A stretch of 15,306 bases of DNA from positions 1 through 15,306 of the forward strand of contig CAJVPJ010000868.1 in the NCBI GenBank assembly GCA_910592205.1. Reading direction: 5' to 3'. This DNA is from Paraglomus occultum (lineage: Eukaryota; Glomeromycota; Glomeromycetes; Paraglomerales; Paraglomeraceae). Under the pieces are notes generated by a model, which was not told where the DNA came from, searched no databases, and was given only the letters and a program-made list of their open reading frames with translations. This document shows, piece by piece, positions 10,845 to 15,306 of this stretch. Position 1 is the first letter of the stretch; every line of letters starts with the position of its first letter. Both the position numbers and the translations under genes were made by a program.

Positions 10845-11912
10845 GGTTTTGGCTTCATTATCATCACATGATATTGAGAAGTGAAATAATTTTTATGTTT
10901 ACTATCTATTCCATGCCCAAACACCAAGTCATGAAGCTGTTACCTGCAAATACATCGAGAGGCCTGAGATAGCAAACTTTGCCTTTGCCATTTCAAAATC
11001 TGCAAGTATTAGTATGACATGATTTTGAGTAGAATACATCAACCAGCAGACGCGTTTTTCATTGGTTGTGAGCTCAAAGATGCTAAACTTCCAAAAATAA
11101 TCTCCCTGACAGATTAGATAAGATATGCAGTTAACCCTGTTACGTGGAAAATTTGTATAATTTGGGAACAGCCCACCTTACATTGATACTTTTATTCCGC
11201 TGAAAATTTATCATTGAAGTGGGGTTATCAGTATATTAACATCGGAATTTGTCCTTCTTACCAAAACATATGCAAAATATCGATTTATCGGGTTGTTCAA
11301 CGAAATTTCAAGCTTGATAGTTGAAAGAAAAAAAAAATAAAAAAAATAAATAAACAAATTCAGGAGTATTTGAAAAAACGCGGATAATAAACTAACAACT
11401 ATGAACAAAACTATCAAAGGGACGTTTTTCGAGATAGAGTAGTGAGCCAACAAATTACAAATAATACCTGTAGGCTGTCTAAGCGGACATGGACACTACA
11501 GTAGGATAAATAGCTAGCTTTTCAATTTCATTTTCCTCTTTGGAAAGCACATAGTTGTCGCTTCCACGTAATTATTGAAGGACCAACAAACCAATCAAAA
11601 TGTTTAACCCATTCAAATGTTACACAATTATCAATGAAATTTAAGGATAACAGGGATTATTGTAATTTATCGGGAGCGGAATTTTCTATCGTCATAGTCA
11701 CGATTTCAAACACCTGACAGTTTTGTAAGCGAAAGTATTACGGGGGAGACGGACTTTCGGGGAAACTTATATATAGCATGACACACCGTTATCAACTTAC
11801 TAAGCAAGCTGAATTTGCTCACCCTTCGGTTTAAAGTAAAGACACTGACTATTTTGGTAACATCTTAGATTGATTAATAACACGTGGTAACACTTTTCGA
11901 AACAGATCGTTA
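10704..11912. other. Intergenic region upstream of PSD1
   Basis: About 1.2 kb. CpG returns sparsely to about 11050 and then at normal level. It contains a long A-rich run at about 11325-11355, an inverted CCAAT box at 11590-11597 (ACCAATCA) and a TATA-like element at 11768-11775. Frames present (such as 10469-10717 and 11211-11453) look like random AT-rich translations and are not called. Confidence 0.5.
11768..11775 (+). promoter_or_regulatory. Candidate TATA box of PSD1
   Basis: TATATATA, about 138 bp upstream of the first PSD1 ATG, in a local stretch otherwise richer in G and C (GGGGGAGACGG lies just upstream). Position is compatible with a core promoter. Confidence 0.4.
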
Positions 11913-13731
11913 ATGATGCGATATTCCGTCTATAATAATATTACTTATACAGCAACTCATAAAAATGCGAAAGCTTTCAACGGAATCTACGCTATAGCTC
12001 GCGCGCGTCCCCTCATTACAAATCGACCTTTTCACAGCGGGTCCAAAAAGGAAAAGCCGAGACCGTTTTTCAGTGCGTATTGGAACAGATACTCATATTA
12101 GTGACTCTGTCAGCCTTTTTGATTCATTGGAATGCTGATAAAACACTATTTTTCACATTCATAAGCTCGACTGCGAGATTCACTGAGAAAAACGGAAATC
12201 AAATGGTACCCAATACCCGTGAGCCTTGGTGTTGCATTACTTGTCGTGCAGCAAGCACGACACGCTTACAACCGACAACAATTAGAAAGTGATCCTCCGC
12301 AACCGGTTGTACGTGGGGCATGGCAGGTATTTACTGATACGTTGACTTGTTTGGAGAACTTGTAGGCTACGTCTATAGTTTTACATTATTGTGTGGAAGG
12401 TTATAATTTTTTTTACCTATATCCATTCCTACGGCACATTTTCATAACTGCGTACACCGTTTTGTAGGTACACGTAGCAAACGCTCTTCCGTTACGGGCG
12501 ATATCACGTTTATTGGGCCGACTAAACAATGACTACGATCTTCCCGTTTTCATGAGAAAACCTGTCTATAAGCTGTATGCATGGATATTTGGATGTAATA
12601 TGGACGAGGTTAAGGATGATTTAAAGAGTTATCGTAATCTTGGTGCTTTTTTCTATCGAGAACTGAAACCTGGCGTACGAACTATTGATGAGAAGAGTAT
12701 CTTGGTAAGAAGATTTGGGAACGTCAACACCGATATTGGTTATTCGCTTACAAAGTTTATATTATTCTACCAGGTGTCCCCATCTGATGGAAGAGTATTA
12801 GCATTCGGACACATAATAGATGGTCGTATATCTCAAGTAAAGGGCTCGACATATTTACTTGACGCACTTATCGGGAACAGTTCTTCTCCTACTAGTCCAT
12901 CAGAGGTTCTCTCATCATTTCCGCCGCCAATAACAATAACTGACGAGAAGGAATTTGCTTCATTAAATGGAATAACTTATTCCTTGGAGGCTCTTATTGG
13001 GGAAGATAAGGATAGCGCCAAGAAGCATGTTGCCGAGAAAAAGAGTGAACTTGTACCCGCAATAACGACGAAATCTCCCAAGACGAATGGTTTATTCTTC
13101 TGTGTTCTTTACTTGGCGCCCGGAGATTATCATCGGTTTCATTCACCGAACAATTGGGTTGTTGAAAAAAGAAGACACTTTGCTGGTATGAAGTTTGGTC
13201 GATATCATTTTCATTTTACTGCTATGGGAAATCTCATTCATTTTTATTTTTTATAGGAGAATTGTATTCTGTTTCCCCATACATGGCAAGAATTCTTCCC
13301 GACCTCTTTGTGTTAAATGAACGCGTCGCATTATTAGGCCGTTGGCGATATGGATTTTTCTCAATGGTTGCAGTCGGCGCAACTAACGTTGGCTCAATAA
13401 AAATAAACTTTGACCCGGTAAGATAATCATTCCCCTTGGTCATCTCTATCGAGTGTACATACTTTTTCTTCCCGTATTGATGTCAATTCTCGTTTGATAG
13501 GCATTACGTACAAATAGCAAGGAGGACGTAAATATCGGCACATACGTTGAAGTATCATATGAGAACGCAAGCAAACTTCTAAAAGGGTTACTGCTTAGAA
13601 AAGGTGACGAGATAGGAGGGTTTTGTTTCGGCTCTACGATAGTATTAGTATTTGAGGCACCACGGGAATTCAAGTTTTGTGTCGAGAGTGGACAAAAGAT
13701 AAATTATGGCATGGCTATAGGAAGTGTATAA
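11913..13731 (+). CDS. PSD1: Mitochondrial phosphatidylserine decarboxylase proenzyme
   Basis: Six exons: 11913-12072, 12166-12326, 12468-12704, 12774-13185, 13257-13417 and 13501-13731, giving 453 residues. It decarboxylates phosphatidylserine to phosphatidylethanolamine at the mitochondrial inner membrane. The N-terminus is basic and hydroxylated with few acidic residues (presequence, about 1-53). A single membrane segment follows [17 protein letters not shown]. The catalytic domain has [17 protein letters not shown] (Asp191), [12 protein letters not shown] (His306), [20 protein letters not shown] and [12 protein letters not shown]. Self-cleavage between G421 and S422 should leave a 32-residue alpha chain with an N-terminal pyruvoyl group. 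Asp, His and Ser of the autocatalytic triad are all present. The motif is FGST rather than the common LGST. Intron 1 (93 nt, donor GTGCGT, acceptor AAG at 12164-12165) is the least certain; an acceptor at 12176-12177 also keeps the frame. The second ATG (11916) is an alternative start. Confidence 0.95.
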
Positions 13732-14362
13732 AGTTATTTGTCAATACAAATGGATAGACAAGAGGTTTGTTTATAATTACCGATTAATATTTAGTATGTG
13801 TATTTGCTAGATAATCAAACTAATACAAAAATTAAAGATATCGTCAGAACACGATCAAGTTGATCAATAGCTAATTGGTCTCTCCGAGCATTACATTTCC
13901 AACCCCATGTCCACCTTTACGGGGCAGGGACTATAGATACTTGATAGGAGATAATTTAATTTCACACTTGTTACTTCTTCAACTACTCTATATTATATGC
14001 TAGACAATAACTGCGGTATTCGACGGCAACTAATAGTGACAGCAAATTTTCGAACATCGACAATGTATCATTTCAGAACACTGTAACTATTTCGTGAGCA
14101 TGTTTATTTCGGTCACACCTATTCGGTGCCATAAAGCAAACCACACATGAGTCTGCGACCATATGATTCAGAGATTAGGGGAAAAGATGCCAATGCCTAA
14201 TTACGTACTAGATTCCAACTTGTAATGCGCAAACGGCAGTAGTCTGTGTCATCTATTTTATGGCGACTGCCCTGACAAAATTTGGACGTCAGCTACCTTT
14301 TTGCCTCTAAAAAGAATACGATGATCAAATGATATCGACAAGTCGGAAAGCATTTATGATCG
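13732..14362. other. Intergenic region downstream of PSD1
   Basis: About 630 bp with normal CpG and no frame, RNA gene or repeat that I can support. It should contain the PSD1 3' UTR; no clear AATAAA was assigned. Confidence 0.5.
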
Positions 14363-14523
14363 GGCAGATCTCTAGGAAATAAGAGCTTGCCAAAATCTTC
14401 ATTCCCACTTTTGGATGTGATAAGAATTTTACATCGTTGTAGTAGATGGACACTGTTGCGCTTGTTCAGAGTTCAGCATGCAATACAACGGATTCTTACA
14501 GTCATTCAGCATAATATCGCACA
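14363..14523 (-). pseudogene. Decayed third copy of the kinase C-terminal tail
   Basis: On the minus strand two blocks match the intact kinase tails in the same order. TGTGCGATATTAT (14523-14511) equals positions 97-109 of the left kinase. The stretch 14449-14363 aligns with the SRLEKE...GDLP region, sharing runs such as GGCAGATCTC, TTTACATC and TGTGATAA as read on the plus strand. Translated pieces read YNDVKFLS and, after a one-base frame change, GKLLFPRDLP, against HNDVKPLS and SKLLPTGDLP. The spacing between blocks is about 18 nt longer than in the intact gene, and stops and a frameshift rule out a working protein. An earlier weak match (RC-DA, near 14647-14665) may continue it upstream. 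It lies 600 bp beyond the end of the right-hand kinase. Confidence 0.65.
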
Positions 14524-15075
14524 CTGAGTTTGTCTATTCCTAAAAGGCAGTCCACCATAAAAAATATGTTTAATAAAGGTACGAATCTGAAAACTGGGGT
14601 CTTGTACAAAAAATCTCTGTCTCAGCGCATTGCCTTAATGCGACGGATAGCATCCAGACAACGCGTGCGTAATTTTCATCGCTCATGTCAATTGGTCAAC
14701 AGTACTAACTAAACAGACAACAACTGGTTAACCAAATATCATTTTACTGTACTGAAATAAATAATTATCAAGTGTCTTTTATAACAAGAAGATTCTAGTA
14801 AATGGAATAGTAACAGGTGACGACGTTTGTAACTTATTCTTTTACATCCAATACTTTGCGAGGCAATGACCATTACGGATGAGAATATTGCGAATTTACT
14901 TACAGAAAGCTGGAATTTGCTCATGTTGGCATAAGTAAAATTATTTGTTAAAGACAACCCTACGTGTATCGCTGCAGATAGAGACCATCCAATTACTTCG
15001 AGACGGTACATGTGCGTAGATATATTACACGGAAAATAAACTTGGTTGCCGTTGAATAAACTATGCATTACAAGT
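14524..15075. other. Region between kinase relic and right-hand kinase
   Basis: No intact gene. Frames at 14530-14712 (no ATG) and 14739-15083 (minus; overlaps the kinase end in another frame) show no family features. The right part is the 3' flank of the inverted kinase copy, and its first 35 nt or so match the left kinase flank. Confidence 0.5.
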
Positions 15076-15306
15076 TTATTCAAAGAGTGTTTGAGTCACT
15101 AAAACATAAGCAATGGGACAATGTTAATATTGTAAGTTGACTTTATTTATAACCAATTTTGCAATTGTAATTTTCATACCTGCAGCCGAATCCAATTCAT
15201 AACTATTTCTTGGTTTAGGCAGATCTCCGGTAGGTAAGAGTTTACTAGAGTATTTACTCTCCTTCTCGAGACGTGATAACGGCTTTACATCATTATGATA
15301 AACGGC
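15076..15306 (-). CDS. Protein kinase, C-terminal tail only (second copy, inverted)
   Basis: Partial gene: exon 15306-15180 and last exon 15098-15076, separated by an 81-nt intron (15179-15099, donor GTATGA, acceptor TTTTAG). The tail has RLEKESKYSSKLLPTGDLP and ends SAAVTQTLFE with TAA at 15078-15076. The 127-nt exon block differs from 153-279 at only four positions (two silent, V to A and N to D), whereas the introns are strongly diverged and the 23-nt last exon differs at four. The kinase domain lies beyond the window. It faces the left copy, so the two are convergent and about 14.7 kb apart. Confidence 0.85.

Noticed and set aside
12832-13000. Apparent internal duplication in PSD1 ([11 protein letters not shown] and [11 protein letters not shown])
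   Set aside because: As I recall, both segments have counterparts in fungal Psd1 proteins, so this is a family feature rather than a new duplication.
14530-14712. 60-residue basic frame on the plus strand
   Set aside because: It has no ATG start and overlaps the antisense side of the kinase relic.
14739-15083. 114-residue minus-strand frame beside the right-hand kinase
   Set aside because: It overlaps the kinase stop in a different frame; conserved splicing to TQTLFE shows the true reading frame, leaving this as 3' flank.

Overview
The window looks like nuclear DNA from a fungus, most likely an arbuscular mycorrhizal fungus (Glomeromycotina). All coding sequence is broken by short GT-AG introns (22 inferred, 69 to 197 nt), the intergenic DNA is AT-rich, and the proteins are eukaryotic housekeeping proteins of fungal type. 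Both edges carry the C-terminal tail of a protein kinase of the kind that is hugely expanded in these fungi. The placement to subphylum is inference; no species can be named.

Layout. 1-373 (+): last two exons of a protein kinase, cut by the window edge. 374-1323: no gene recognised. 1324-2107 (-): two-exon mitochondrial cytochrome heme lyase, closest to cytochrome c1 heme lyase (CYT2). 2108-2552: divergent promoter region. 2553-4997 (+): eight-exon CBF5 (dyskerin), the H/ACA pseudouridine synthase. 4998-5601: convergent 3' region. 5602-6420 (-): four-exon AP-2 sigma adaptor subunit whose first coding exon is only the ATG. 6421-7661: divergent intergenic region with a perfect hairpin. 7662-9079 (+): five-exon IWS1/SPN1 transcription elongation factor with a strong G-quadruplex motif in intron 4. 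9080-11912: long gap with a 1,377-bp stretch lacking any CpG dinucleotide, probably an old methylated repeat, and a 34-nt poly(T). 11913-13731 (+): six-exon mitochondrial phosphatidylserine decarboxylase (PSD1). 13732-15075: no intact gene, but a decayed kinase tail lies at about 14363-14523 (-). 15076-15306 (-): tail of a second, nearly identical kinase, inverted relative to the first.

The five complete genes are unrelated in pathway, apart from CYT2 and PSD1, which both act at the mitochondrial inner membrane or intermembrane space. There is no operon-like logic and no obvious defence or biosynthetic cluster. The unusual content is architectural: a housekeeping block bracketed by inverted kinase paralogs, with a third kinase relic beside one of them, a CpG-free island, and several splicing oddities. 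All exon structures were worked out by hand from reading frames, splice motifs and remembered family conservation; none was checked against transcripts or databases.
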